Part shown: positions 1-6,777 of the stretch, piece by piece | Numbering within the stretch: position 1 is the first letter of the stretch | Layout of the letters: every line of letters begins with the position of its first letter | NCBI GenBank assembly: GCA_030447125.1 | Contig: JAUJLZ010000025.1 | Coordinates: 1 to 9,635 of the forward strand | DNA: 9,635 nt | From: Acidimicrobiales bacterium | GTDB lineage: Bacteria; Actinomycetota; Acidimicrobiia; Acidimicrobiales; CADCSY01 | Direction: 5' to 3' | Program-made: the position numbers and the translations under genes | The notes under the pieces: model-generated | What the model was told of the DNA's origin: nothing | The model's database searches: none | Seen by the model: the letters and a program-made list of their open reading frames with translations, nothing else

Positions 1-295
1 TCATGATCTCCCAGACGTCGTCGTCGGCCAGGAGGGGCTCCAAGGGTCCGTAGCCCGTCAGGTTCCTGAGCACCCGGTCGGCCACCAGGTCGGGGCTGGC
101 GAGGTCGTGGTCCCGTAGACCCCGTTGGTACTGCGACGCCCACGTGGCGATCTCGTCCTCGACCAGGCGGCGCAGCACCGCCCGATCGTCGGCCGTCCCG
201 AGGTCGAGGACGAGGTCCTTGGCCTGCGCTTGGACCCGGGCCTCGATCTCCACCAGCGGCGACCCCGCCGACCCAGCGGCTAGGTCGCTGCCCAT
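1..295 (-). CDS. cpaF: CpaF/TadA-family secretion ATPase, N-terminal part (cut by window edge)
   Basis: This is the first 98 residues of a gene read leftward that leaves the window at base 1, so it has no stop here. The visible part is a charged helical region (residues 15-60) followed by GYGPLEPLLADDDVWEIM (81-98). That matches the hallmark opening of CpaF/TadA type II/IV secretion ATPases, usually G-GPLEPLL-D--I-EIMVN. The Walker motifs lie beyond the edge and cannot be checked. In the known family this hexameric ATPase powers Tad/Flp pilus assembly at the inner membrane face. I chose the ATG at 295. An in-frame TTG at 307 is possible, with AGAGG just ahead of it, and a stop lies shortly upstream of that. 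CpaB- and CpaE-like genes about 5.2 kb away on the same strand support the Tad assignment. The family is fairly certain; the pilus role is inferred. Confidence 0.85.
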   Translation of the reverse strand, partial: MGSDLAAGSAGSPLVEIEARVQAQAKDLVLDLGTADDRAVLRRLVEDEIATWASQYQRGLRDHDLASPDLVADRVLRNLTGYGPLEPLLADDDVWEIM

Positions 296-332
296 GGGGA
301 CCGGCAAGGACCTCTGCTGAGGTCAGGGGTCA

Positions 333-503
333 GGAGGAGAACGGCCATGGGCGGTCCTTGTCACCGTGTCGAGTGCGTCCAGTCCTACAGGGCCAGCATC
401 CCGTCGTTCCTGCGCACACAGCGCCACCACGAGGGCCTGTCCGATCTGGCCCGGACGCTACCGACGCCCTTTCCACCGGCGCAAGGGCCAGGGCCCGATT
501 TCG
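333..503 (+). other. Possible small plus-strand ORF start with strong Shine-Dalgarno
   Basis: A strong GGAGGAG (333-339) precedes an ATG at 347. The first 35-40 codons of this frame have mostly G/C third positions, as real genes here do. The frame stays open to 679 but runs antisense to the STAS gene from 504 onward, where it becomes an Arg/Gly/Pro-rich shadow. It may be a short unrecognised gene, a decayed gene start, or chance. No domain is recognised. Nothing else is evident in the gap between cpaF and the STAS gene. Confidence 0.2.
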
Positions 504-794
504 CTAGCAGCCCGGGCCCCGCCAACGATCCCGACAGGCTCGATCGGCCAGGCGCAAGCGCCCCCCGTGGCTCTGCGCCTGGCGGGCGGCGTGGACGATC
601 AGGGGGACGGCAGCGCGCTCGAGGTAGACGACCTCGCCGAGGTCGAGGACGACGTCGAGGTTGCCTTGGGCGTCGATGAGATCGCCCAGGACGGCATCGA
701 TGCGCGACCAGTCGTCGAAGCCGATCTCACCACGGATGGTGACGATCACGGTCCCTCCCGTCCGGCTGATGGCGAAGCACGACGTGGGGCCCAA
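504..794 (-). CDS. Single-domain STAS protein, SpoIIAA-like, lacking the phospho-serine motif
   Basis: This is a 96-residue protein with the STAS pattern. A first strand (TVIVTIRGEIGF, 15-26) is followed by a helix with DDWSRIDAVLGDLI, then LDVVLDLGEVVYL (46-58), a helix, and GGRLRLAD (78-85). STAS proteins such as SpoIIAA bind anti-sigma kinases or serve as scaffolds in stress signalling complexes. Where SpoIIAA has D-S-S/T-G with its phosphorylated serine, this protein reads E59-R60-A61-A62, so it cannot be switched by that phosphorylation. I use the TTG at 794, which has GAAGGA about 12 bases upstream. A GTG at 749 with GGAGG close by is an alternative but would remove part of the first strand lead-in. 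No anti-sigma kinase or sigma factor lies nearby. The fold is likely; the partner is unknown. Confidence 0.72.
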   Translation of the reverse strand: MGPTSCFAISRTGGTVIVTIRGEIGFDDWSRIDAVLGDLIDAQGNLDVVLDLGEVVYLERAAVPLIVHAARQAQSHGGRLRLADRACRDRWRGPGC

Positions 795-960
795 GGGCCG
801 TCGAGGTCCTTCGCTGCCGACGGTCGTGACTCCCCCTCTCGTTCGCCGGCCATTGACCGACGATGTCGCTGACCAGGGGTATCGGCACTTGGGGCAGGGA
901 CCTTGAACGATTTCCCCCGGTGCTGGGCTGGGTTGGCCTCTGGGATTCAGACGACCAGCC

Positions 961-1152
961 TCAGCGCCGAGCCAGGTCCCGGCTGGCCTTCACCAGGTAC
1001 AACACGGTGAGGGCGAGGAACAGCCCGCCGATAACTCGGCGTGCCTGGTCGAGGTCGAGCGACGTGCGTCGGGCCACCGCCGGCGCCATCCGATCGGCCA
1101 CCCGGCCCCGCCATCCCTGGAGTCCGGCCTCTCCCAGCCTTCTCGCGTCCAT
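961..1152 (-). CDS. Small single-helix membrane protein, unknown function
   Basis: This is a 63-residue protein with a basic, polar N-terminal half. One hydrophobic helix (RRVIGGLFLALTVLYLVKA, about residues 38-56) is followed by a short basic tail (SRDLARR). It starts with ATG behind a good AGGAGG site (about 5 bases of spacing), which is the main reason to believe it is real. The positive charges on both sides of the helix do not settle its topology. It is divergent from the Cys-rich gene starting at 1221, leaving a 68-base shared promoter region. I do not recognise the family. The 166 bases between its stop and the STAS gene hold nothing I can identify. Confidence 0.6.
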   Translation of the reverse strand: MDARRLGEAGLQGWRGRVADRMAPAVARRTSLDLDQARRVIGGLFLALTVLYLVKASRDLARR

Positions 1153-1220
1153 GGCCCCTCCTCGGTCTGCCTCGAGCTTCGAGCTAGGCGAAATCCTATG
1201 CCGGGTGAGACGCTGGCCGG

Positions 1221-1436
1221 ATGACGTCCGATGCGGCCGAGGCCATCAGCAACGCCTACGAGTGGTTCGAGGTGAACAGCGGGTGGGCCCCCCCAGACGC
1301 CGACGAGTTGTCCGAGTGGCTGTCGGACGGCGTCTGCCGATGCCCCGACGATTGCCTCGTCGCCCCAGAGGGGTGGTGCTCGCACGGTCTGGCTTCCTGG
1401 CACCTCATCCTCGGCTCCCTCGACGGGCAACGATGA
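1221..1436 (+). CDS. Small acidic Cys-rich protein with CxCPDDC...CSHG motif
   Basis: This is a 71-residue protein. An acidic N-terminal half (MTSDAAEAISNAYEWFEVN) leads into C-R-C-P-D-D-C (about 39-45), then V-A-P-E-G-W-C-S-H-G (about 47-56) and a hydrophobic end, SWHLILGSL. Four cysteines plus a histidine spaced this way suggest a small metal-binding knuckle, zinc being likeliest. From memory, short actinobacterial hypothetical proteins carry a similar D-C-x-V-x-P-x-G-x-C-x-H-G-x-x-SW pattern, but I cannot run a search to confirm this. The ATG at 1221 follows a weak GGTGAG about 11 bases upstream. No signal peptide is visible, so it is probably cytoplasmic. The gene converges on the ABC transporter gene. 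Its function is unknown. Confidence 0.62.
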   Translation: MTSDAAEAISNAYEWFEVNSGWAPPDADELSEWLSDGVCRCPDDCLVAPEGWCSHGLASWHLILGSLDGQR

Positions 1437-1441
1437 CGCCT

Positions 1442-1458
1442 CCGCGCCGGTGGTGCGG
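1442..1458. terminator. Candidate bidirectional terminator hairpin
   Basis: CCGCGCC (1442-1448) and GGTGCGG (1452-1458) can form a 7-bp stem with one G-U pair and a 3-base loop. It lies in the 38-base gap between two convergent genes, where a shared terminator is expected. There is no T-tract on either side, so an intrinsic terminator is only a suggestion. Confidence 0.3.
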
Positions 1459-1474
1459 CTGAAGTGACGCCCCC

Positions 1475-3271
1475 TTACACCCGGGCGATGTCGTACTCCT
1501 TCAGCTTGGCCTTGTTGGCCGTGGTGGGGGCTTGGAGCCGCAGCAACTCGGCGTAGATGCCCTCCCCCTCGGCCAGCTCGGCCGGAGAGCCGACCTCGGC
1601 CACAGCCCCGTGGCGGAGGCCCACGATCATGTCGACGTTCTGGATGGTCGAGAGGCGGTGGGCGATGATGAGGGTGGTTCGACCGTGCATCAGCCGCTCG
1701 AGGGCGCCTTGCACCTCGCGCTCGGCCTTGCTGTCGAGGGAGCTGGTGGCCTCGTCCAGGAGGAGGATCGGCGGGTCCTTCATGAGGGCCCGGGCGATGG
1801 CGATGCGCTGCTTTTGTCCTCCGGAGAGCTTGACGCCCCGCTCGCCGATCTGGGTGTGGAAACCCTGGGGGAGCCGCTCGATGAAGTCGTGGGCGTTGGC
1901 CGCTCGAGCGGCGTCGACCACCTGGTCGGTGGTGAAGGCCGACTGGCCGTAGGTGATGTTCTCCGTCACCGTGCCCGAGAACAGCGCCGGCTCTTGGAAG
2001 ACCACACCGACGTTGGCGCGGAGCGACGATTGGCTGACGTCCCTGATGTCGGTTCCGTCGATGGTGATCTGTCCTTCCGACAACTCGTAGAAGCGGAGCA
2101 AGAGGTTGGCCACGGTCGTCTTGCCTTCCCCGCTCTCGCCGACGAGGGCCAACTTGGTTCCCGGCTCGATGGTGAAGCTGACGTGGCTCAAGACGGGCTG
2201 TCCGCCGTGGTAGTGGAACGACACGTCCCGGTAGTCCACCCGCCCTGCTGTCACCTCGAGCTCGGCCGCCCCTTCGGCGTCGGTGATCGTCGGCGCCAGA
2301 TCCATCACGGCGAAGAAGTCCTTGCTGTCGGCCGCCGCTCGCTGGATCTGGTCCACGACGAACGATGAGGCGAACAGGGGGAACTGGGCCTGGAGCGAGA
2401 GCTGGAGCATCAACACGACCGTGCCGATCGACTCCTGCAAGGGGCCGAAGGAACCGTTCAGCGCCTGGGCGATGATGATGGCGTAGATGGCGAAGAAGAT
2501 GAGGTTCAGGCTCAGTCCCCGGCCCACGTCGTCACGGTGCCACTGCTTGGACTGCACCCTGGTCTGGCCTTCGATCGAGCGGCGAGCCCGGGCGAAGAAG
2601 CTGCTCTCCGCCCGTTCGTAGACGAAGGACTTCACCACCCGGATGTTGCCGATGGCCTCCACGAAGCGACCGTTGGCCTCGTCGGTGTCGCGGTTGATCC
2701 CGACCTGCTTGTTCTGCCAGCTCCGGCTCGTCCGGGTGGTCAACCAGATGTACAACGGGAAGAGCACGGCCAGGAGCAGGGCGACCAGAGGTGAGTACCG
2801 GGCCAGGATGACCAGGGTGAAGGCACTGGTGAGGAAGAAGCCGATGAAGTTGTTGGCCATGGCCTGGATCAGCTGGGAGATCCCCGTGATGCTGCGCTCG
2901 AGCTTGCTGGTGATCCCACCCGTGATGGCGTTGTCATAGAACTCCAGAGGTAGCTCGAGGAGGTGGTCGTAGTAGCGCTGGCTCAACAGGGTCTGGAGCT
3001 TGGCCCCCAAAAGATCGCCGATGTAGCCCTGCACGTTGGTGATCAGGGAGATGAGGATCCCCGCGGTGAAGAGCAGGCCAAGGAGAACCCCGAAGTACGC
3101 GGTCTCCACCGGCTGGCCGGAAGCCCGTTTGACGATGGCGTCGACCAGGAACTTGAGCAGGAACGGGTTGGCCTGGTTGAGCAGCGCCACGACGACGACG
3201 AAGACGGCGGTGGCCAGGTAGTACCGCTTCAGCTCCCAGGTGTAGCGGATGATCCTGAAGATGTCGCTCAC
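1475..3271 (-). CDS. ABC exporter half-transporter (fused membrane and ATPase domains)
   Basis: This is a complete 598-residue ABC exporter of the MsbA/lipid-multidrug type. Residues 1-310 form the six-helix membrane domain, with clear helices near 18-38, 60-80, 141-157, 160-178, 255-272 and 280-300. The ATPase domain has every expected motif: Walker A GESGEGKTT (378-386), Q-loop Q426, signature LSGGQ (482-486), Walker B ILLLDE (502-507) and H-loop H538. As a half-transporter it should work as a homodimer or pair with a second half-transporter, but none is visible here. Substrate cannot be read from the sequence; lipids, drugs or peptides are all possible. It starts with GTG behind AAGGA at a 7-base spacing. 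It is divergent from the GH3 lipoprotein gene (84 bases between them). It is probably monocistronic, since genes on both sides face other ways. Confidence 0.95.
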   Translation of the reverse strand: MSDIFRIIRYTWELKRYYLATAVFVVVVALLNQANPFLLKFLVDAIVKRASGQPVETAYFGVLLGLLFTAGILISLITNVQGYIGDLLGAKLQTLLSQRYYDHLLELPLEFYDNAITGGITSKLERSITGISQLIQAMANNFIGFFLTSAFTLVILARYSPLVALLLAVLFPLYIWLTTRTSRSWQNKQVGINRDTDEANGRFVEAIGNIRVVKSFVYERAESSFFARARRSIEGQTRVQSKQWHRDDVGRGLSLNLIFFAIYAIIIAQALNGSFGPLQESIGTVVLMLQLSLQAQFPLFASSFVVDQIQRAAADSKDFFAVMDLAPTITDAEGAAELEVTAGRVDYRDVSFHYHGGQPVLSHVSFTIEPGTKLALVGESGEGKTTVANLLLRFYELSEGQITIDGTDIRDVSQSSLRANVGVVFQEPALFSGTVTENITYGQSAFTTDQVVDAARAANAHDFIERLPQGFHTQIGERGVKLSGGQKQRIAIARALMKDPPILLLDEATSSLDSKAEREVQGALERLMHGRTTLIIAHRLSTIQNVDMIVGLRHGAVAEVGSPAELAEGEGIYAELLRLQAPTTANKAKLKEYDIARV

Positions 3272-3339
3272 GCGCTGGTCCTTGTCTCGAGACCCGGCGG
3301 GAACGCTGGATCACACAGACCGGGTGCTGATCGCCCCCC

Positions 3340-3345
3340 TACAGT
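3340..3345 (+). promoter_or_regulatory. Candidate -10 element for the GH3 lipoprotein gene
   Basis: TACAGT fits the actinobacterial TANNNT -10 pattern and lies 10 bases before the ATG at 3356. This would give a very short leader. No convincing -35 box is seen. The Shine-Dalgarno (AGGGA, 4 bases from the ATG) is weak, consistent with near-leaderless expression. Confidence 0.35.
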
Positions 3346-3355
3346 CAGGGATCCT

Positions 3356-4519
3356 ATGAGTCAGTGCCCGGCCCGCTCCCGAGCTTTCCTGTTGGTGCTG
3401 CTGGCCCTGGTCGTGGGGGCCTGCGGCGCATCGGCGGGGGTCGAGGAAGCCACCGTGGCGCCCTCGACGACGAGCGGCGGGACCGTCCCGGCTTCGGTCG
3501 CCCCAGCCGACACCGCGCCCTGCCGCTCCGCCCCGGTGGAGGCCCGGGCGGCGAGCGTGCTGGTCGTGGGCATCGGTGACGCCACCACCGCCGACGACCC
3601 CTTGGTCGCCGAGGTGTCCTCCCTCGGGGTGGGTGGGGTGATCCTGCTCGGCACCAATGTGGTCGACGCCGCCCAGGCGGAGGCCCTCATCGACGGTTTG
3701 CGCCAGCAGTCAGGTCCCGGCCTGCTCGTGAGCGTCGACGAGGAAGGGGGCCGGGTCTCGCGCCTGCGCCCCATCCTCGGTCCCACACCACCGGCGCGTG
3801 CCCTCGGCTCGCGACCACCGGAAGAGATCACGGCCGTGGCCGCGGAGCGAGGCGCCACGTTGCGCGACCTGGGCTTCGACCTGGTCCTGGCGCCGGTCGT
3901 GGACGCCGATGGTGGTCCCGCCGGAGCCTCCATCGGCGACCGGTCCTTTGCCGCAGGCCCGGCCGAAGCCGGTCGGCGCGCCGCGGCCTTTGTCGACGGA
4001 CTGCGCCAGGCCGGGGTGACGCCCACAGCCAAGCACTTTCCCGGCCAGGGAGAACTGTCCGACAGCCACGACGGGCCGGTCCTGTCCGATGTCCCACTCG
4101 AGGAGGTCAAGAGGACGGCGCTTGCCGGCTTCGGGCCGGTGCTCGAGGCCGAGGTCCCCGCCGTGATGATGTCCCACGTCACCTTCCCGTCCCTCGGACC
4201 CCTGCCCGCCAGCCTGGAGCCCGCCGCCTACGAGCTCCTGCGATCGTTCAGCTTCGATGGCGCCGCCGTCACCGACGCCTTGAACATGACGGCCATCGCC
4301 GAGCAGTGGTCACTTCCCGAGGCGGCCGTGCTGGCCCTGGCCGCGGGCGCCGACCTGGTGCTCGCCACCCCGGGCGAACAGGCGAAGGCCGTGCGAGATG
4401 CCGTGGTCGCCGCCGTGGCCGACAGCCGCCTGCCCGAGGCCCGACTCGATGAGGCCGTGGGCCGTGCCCTGGTGCTGCGGGGCCAAGACCCTTCCACCAT
4501 GGTCTGTCCCCACGCCTGA
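3356..4519 (+). CDS. nagZ: Lipoprotein beta-N-acetylhexosaminidase, glycoside hydrolase family 3 (NagZ-like)
   Basis: This is a 387-residue GH3 enzyme. The N-terminus is a lipoprotein signal: basic start, hydrophobic run LLVLLALVV and lipobox VGAC with Cys23. A Ser/Thr/Pro/Ala-rich linker runs to about residue 55. The barrel follows with DEEGGRV (128-133 region), KHFPGQG (226-232), DSH (236-238) and VTDALNM (305-311). In NagZ enzymes the loop His of D-S-H is the acid/base and the Asp equivalent to D307 is the nucleophile, so the catalytic residues are kept. The usual KHFPGHG reads KHFPGQG. The C-terminal alpha/beta domain of larger GH3 proteins is missing, as is normal for one-domain NagZ. 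It should sit on the outer face of the membrane and remove N-acetylglucosamine from peptidoglycan fragments. I chose the ATG at 3356 because the open frame upstream is antisense to the ABC gene and lacks a signal peptide. Confidence 0.92.
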   Translation: MSQCPARSRAFLLVLLALVVGACGASAGVEEATVAPSTTSGGTVPASVAPADTAPCRSAPVEARAASVLVVGIGDATTADDPLVAEVSSLGVGGVILLGTNVVDAAQAEALIDGLRQQSGPGLLVSVDEEGGRVSRLRPILGPTPPARALGSRPPEEITAVAAERGATLRDLGFDLVLAPVVDADGGPAGASIGDRSFAAGPAEAGRRAAAFVDGLRQAGVTPTAKHFPGQGELSDSHDGPVLSDVPLEEVKRTALAGFGPVLEAEVPAVMMSHVTFPSLGPLPASLEPAAYELLRSFSFDGAAVTDALNMTAIAEQWSLPEAAVLALAAGADLVLATPGEQAKAVRDAVVAAVADSRLPEARLDEAVGRALVLRGQDPSTMVCPHA

Positions 4520-4546
4520 CCGGGGCCTCCTCAGCCTTTTTTGCCT

Positions 4547-4561
4547 GTCACACAAGGTGAC
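4547..4561. repeat. Short inverted repeat downstream of the GH3 gene
   Basis: GTCAC and GTGAC are separated by 5 bases. A run of six T (4537-4542) lies just before it rather than after it, so it does not form a normal intrinsic terminator for the GH3 gene. It could be an operator or chance. Confidence 0.2.
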
Positions 4562-4625
4562 TCGGAGTTGCCCCCGCCGCCGTGGGCCTGGCGCTCCGAG
4601 GGCGTTCGGCGCGCGGCCATGACCA

Positions 4626-4650
4626 CGTGCGCCCCGTGAGCGCACGGGGC
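4626..4650 (+). other. Two mutually exclusive hairpins upstream of the DUF1353-like gene
   Basis: CGTGCGC (4626-4632) can pair with GCGCACG (4640-4646) in a 7-bp stem. Alternatively GCCCCGTG (4631-4638) can pair with CACGGGGC (4643-4650) in an 8-bp stem with an AGCG loop. The two stems share bases and exclude each other. The element lies 36 bases before the ATG at 4686 and could be in its leader or be part of a terminator for the gene before. No T-tract follows. Confidence 0.3.
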
Positions 4651-4685
4651 ACACTGCCGTCCTCCGACCCAGCAGGGAGGACCTG

Positions 4686-5441
4686 ATGGACCAAGCCACG
4701 CCGTGGGCCGCCAGCTTCTTGGTCGACGACACCGCCGGCGGGCCGATCCGCCTGCACCAGGTCGGGGTCAAGACCTTCGCGCTGGAGTCCGTCGTACGGT
4801 TCGTGGGGGAACACACGGGCCTCGAGGGCAAGGTGGCCGACCCCGTGATCGACGAGATACGACAGGTGGGGCCGACGCAGTTGCCGGTGACCGATCTCGC
4901 TTCGGTTCCCCAGTCACTGCATTGGTTTGTGAGCCCGTACGGGACCCACACGCCGGCCGCACTGATCCACGACCGCCTCATCGGCATCGATCCGCCCCTC
5001 GCTGGTCTGACCGATGCGTACGCCGATCGCTACTTCCGCTCGATGCTCCAAGACCTGGGTGTTCGCTGGATCCGAAGGTGGCTCATGTGGACGGCAGTTG
5101 CGCTGCGCACCCGCTCGAAAGCGGGCGGCGCCCTGCTGGGCGGTCTCGTGGTCTGGACCCTCGCATCGCTCAGCGGGATGAGCTTGGCCGTGGTGGCGTT
5201 GGTGCACCGAGACTGGGGACTGCTGATCATCACCGCGCTCGCCCCCTTTGCCTTCGCCCTCCTCTGGGGCCGCCAATACGGAGCCGGTCTCCTCGCAGCC
5301 TTGGCCGCGCCCTGGATCTTGCCCCCCACGGTGCTCGGGGGCATCGGCTACGGGATCTATGCCCTGCTCGAGTGCATCGCCGGGCGCTTCGTCGACAGGG
5401 ACACGACCAGCCCCGAGCCGCTCAGCTACGGGAGCTTCTGA
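4686..5441 (+). CDS. DUF1353-like protein with C-terminal transmembrane segments
   Basis: This is a 251-residue protein in two parts. Residues 1-142 resemble DUF1353, a small family found in phages and bacteria. The hallmarks are TDLASVPQSLHWFVSPYG (69-86), then AALIHDRL (91-98), then YADRYFRSMLQDLGV and RRWLMWTAV (112-138), like the usual TD-AS-P, A-IHD-L and late M-AV signatures. Residues 147-230 contain about three hydrophobic helices (147-170, 178-195, 198-228), ending in a short acidic tail. DUF1353 has no established activity that I can cite. Plain DUF1353 proteins are usually soluble and about this first half in length, so the membrane tail is notable. It starts with ATG 5 bases after GGGAGG, a strong site. 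It follows the GH3 gene on the same strand after 166 bases, so joint transcription is possible but uncertain, and it converges on cpaE. Confidence 0.85.
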   Translation: MDQATPWAASFLVDDTAGGPIRLHQVGVKTFALESVVRFVGEHTGLEGKVADPVIDEIRQVGPTQLPVTDLASVPQSLHWFVSPYGTHTPAALIHDRLIGIDPPLAGLTDAYADRYFRSMLQDLGVRWIRRWLMWTAVALRTRSKAGGALLGGLVVWTLASLSGMSLAVVALVHRDWGLLIITALAPFAFALLWGRQYGAGLLAALAAPWILPPTVLGGIGYGIYALLECIAGRFVDRDTTSPEPLSYGSF

Positions 5442-5475
5442 TTCTGAGGGCGGTCCCGCACCTCCCGGGCGCCGC

Positions 5476-6777
5476 TCAGGAGCCGCGTTCCGCCCAGGTG
5501 CCCAAGCTCCCGGGAGCCACCCGGACGGGCTCAGGCCCCGGGCCGGGCTGGCGAGGACCGGTGCGCTCGAGCGTGGCCCAGAAGGCGCCGGCCAACAGGG
5601 GTGCCAGGGGGGCCGGCAGGCGCACGGCGTCGCGCAATGCCTCCTCCACCTTGCGGGCGGGCAGGAAGATGCACCCGGCGGTGGCCTGGCCTCCGAGCGC
5701 CGGGGAGGCGAGGTCGGCGATGGCGCCGGCCAGCTCGGCCCGGACGCGGGGGTCGCGGGGGGACACGTTGACCACCGGGACGAGACGGGCGGCGGGCACG
5801 CCGAGGCCGGCCAGATCGGCCAGCACCCGAACCAGGGCATGGACCCCCTTGGTGCCGGGTCGCCCGACCGCGAAGACGACGTCGGCGGCGAGGGCCGCGG
5901 TACGAGCGGCCAGGTTGCGCTCCTCCACGTCGGTCGACCCGGCGTCGTCCTCGCCCTCGAAATCGGCGGTGACATCGCACACCAGGGTGGGGAAGGCCCG
6001 GCGCATCGACGAGAAGGCGGCCACCAGGGCACGGGGCCGGATGGTGGCCCAGTGCTGGGCCCGGCGCAGGCCGAGGAGGAGGTGGTAGCCGCGCTCGACC
6101 ACGGTGAAGGTGAGCGACGCCACCTCGGCGCTGGTCGGTACGCCGCCCCGGTGGGCCTCGGTCAGCTCCTGGAGCCCGGGTGCCACGTCGCGCACGTCGT
6201 GCACCATGGCCTGCTCGGCGTGGCGGGCCAGGTCGGCGAGCAGCACCTCACCTTGTCCACGGGGGTCTTCGGCCAGGCCCTGGGCCAACGCCGCCGCCAC
6301 GGTCGTGGCGCCGGTGCCCCCGGGTCCGCACACCACCGCCACCGTGGAGGCGAGCAGGGCGACGTCAAGGACGTCGGCGCCATCGTCGAGAGAAGGTGCC
6401 GATGCATCGCCGACCAGGGGGGCATGGGTGGCGAGGGCGTCGAGCAGAAGCTCACGGCTGAGGGCGCCGGGCAGTACGGCCGCTGCTCCCAACGCCACCC
6501 AGTCCCGCCGCAGCCGGTCGTCCTCCACCACCAGGGCGGCCGCTCCCGCCTCCCTCACGGCGTACAGCAGGTCACGGTCGACCGCCGGAAGGCCGCCGTC
6601 GAGCAGGGCGCACGAGTAGGCCCGACCGGCGGCCAGGCGCGAGCGCAGCTCCTCACCCGAGACACAGCGGAGGAACTCCACCGGAATCGCCGAGCTGGCC
6701 GCCCAGCGGCCGACCTCGACGAACCAGGCCGAGCGGGGCCGGGCCAAGCCGAGGACGACGAAGCGCTCCGGCGCCAT
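5476..6777 (-). CDS. cpaE: CpaE/TadZ-like P-loop protein with altered Walker A
   Basis: This is a 433-residue protein of the CpaE/TadZ group, relatives of MinD/ParA that help place Tad pilus machinery at the cell pole or envelope. Residues 1-125 form a receiver-like or variable N-terminal domain. The ATPase-like core starts at VAVVCGPGGTGATTVAAALA (146-165). A strand VLLADL (178-183) follows, then LVCDVTADF (265-273) and ADVVFAVGRPG (298-308). The deviant Walker A of MinD has lysines at two points (K-GG-GK-T); here both are absent and the P-loop reads GPGGTGATT, with Ala at the key lysine. ATP hydrolysis is therefore doubtful, as is known for other TadZ proteins. The start overlaps the cpaB stop (TGATG), so translation is probably coupled. 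Alternatives are a general MinD-like protein, but next to a SAF-domain CpaB the Tad role is the best reading. It converges on the DUF1353-like gene (34 bases apart). Confidence 0.8.
   Translation of the reverse strand: MAPERFVVLGLARPRSAWFVEVGRWAASSAIPVEFLRCVSGEELRSRLAAGRAYSCALLDGGLPAVDRDLLYAVREAGAAALVVEDDRLRRDWVALGAAAVLPGALSRELLLDALATHAPLVGDASAPSLDDGADVLDVALLASTVAVVCGPGGTGATTVAAALAQGLAEDPRGQGEVLLADLARHAEQAMVHDVRDVAPGLQELTEAHRGGVPTSAEVASLTFTVVERGYHLLLGLRRAQHWATIRPRALVAAFSSMRRAFPTLVCDVTADFEGEDDAGSTDVEERNLAARTAALAADVVFAVGRPGTKGVHALVRVLADLAGLGVPAARLVPVVNVSPRDPRVRAELAGAIADLASPALGGQATAGCIFLPARKVEEALRDAVRLPAPLAPLLAGAFWATLERTGPRQPGPGPEPVRVAPGSLGTWAERGS

Noticed and set aside
990..1430. 146-codon minus-strand frame over the Cys-rich gene
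   Set aside because: It overlaps two better-supported small genes with a good start signal or conserved motif, and has no recognisable domain.
2963..3355. Upstream extension of the GH3 gene
   Set aside because: It is antisense to the ABC exporter; the ATG at 3356 is followed directly by a lipoprotein signal.
4530..4545. Intrinsic terminator at the T6 run after the GH3 gene
   Set aside because: No stable GC stem directly before the T-tract.
4703..6088. 461-codon plus-strand frame across the DUF1353-like gene and cpaE
   Set aside because: It is Arg/Pro-rich and shifted in frame against one real gene and antisense to the other; no motif seen.
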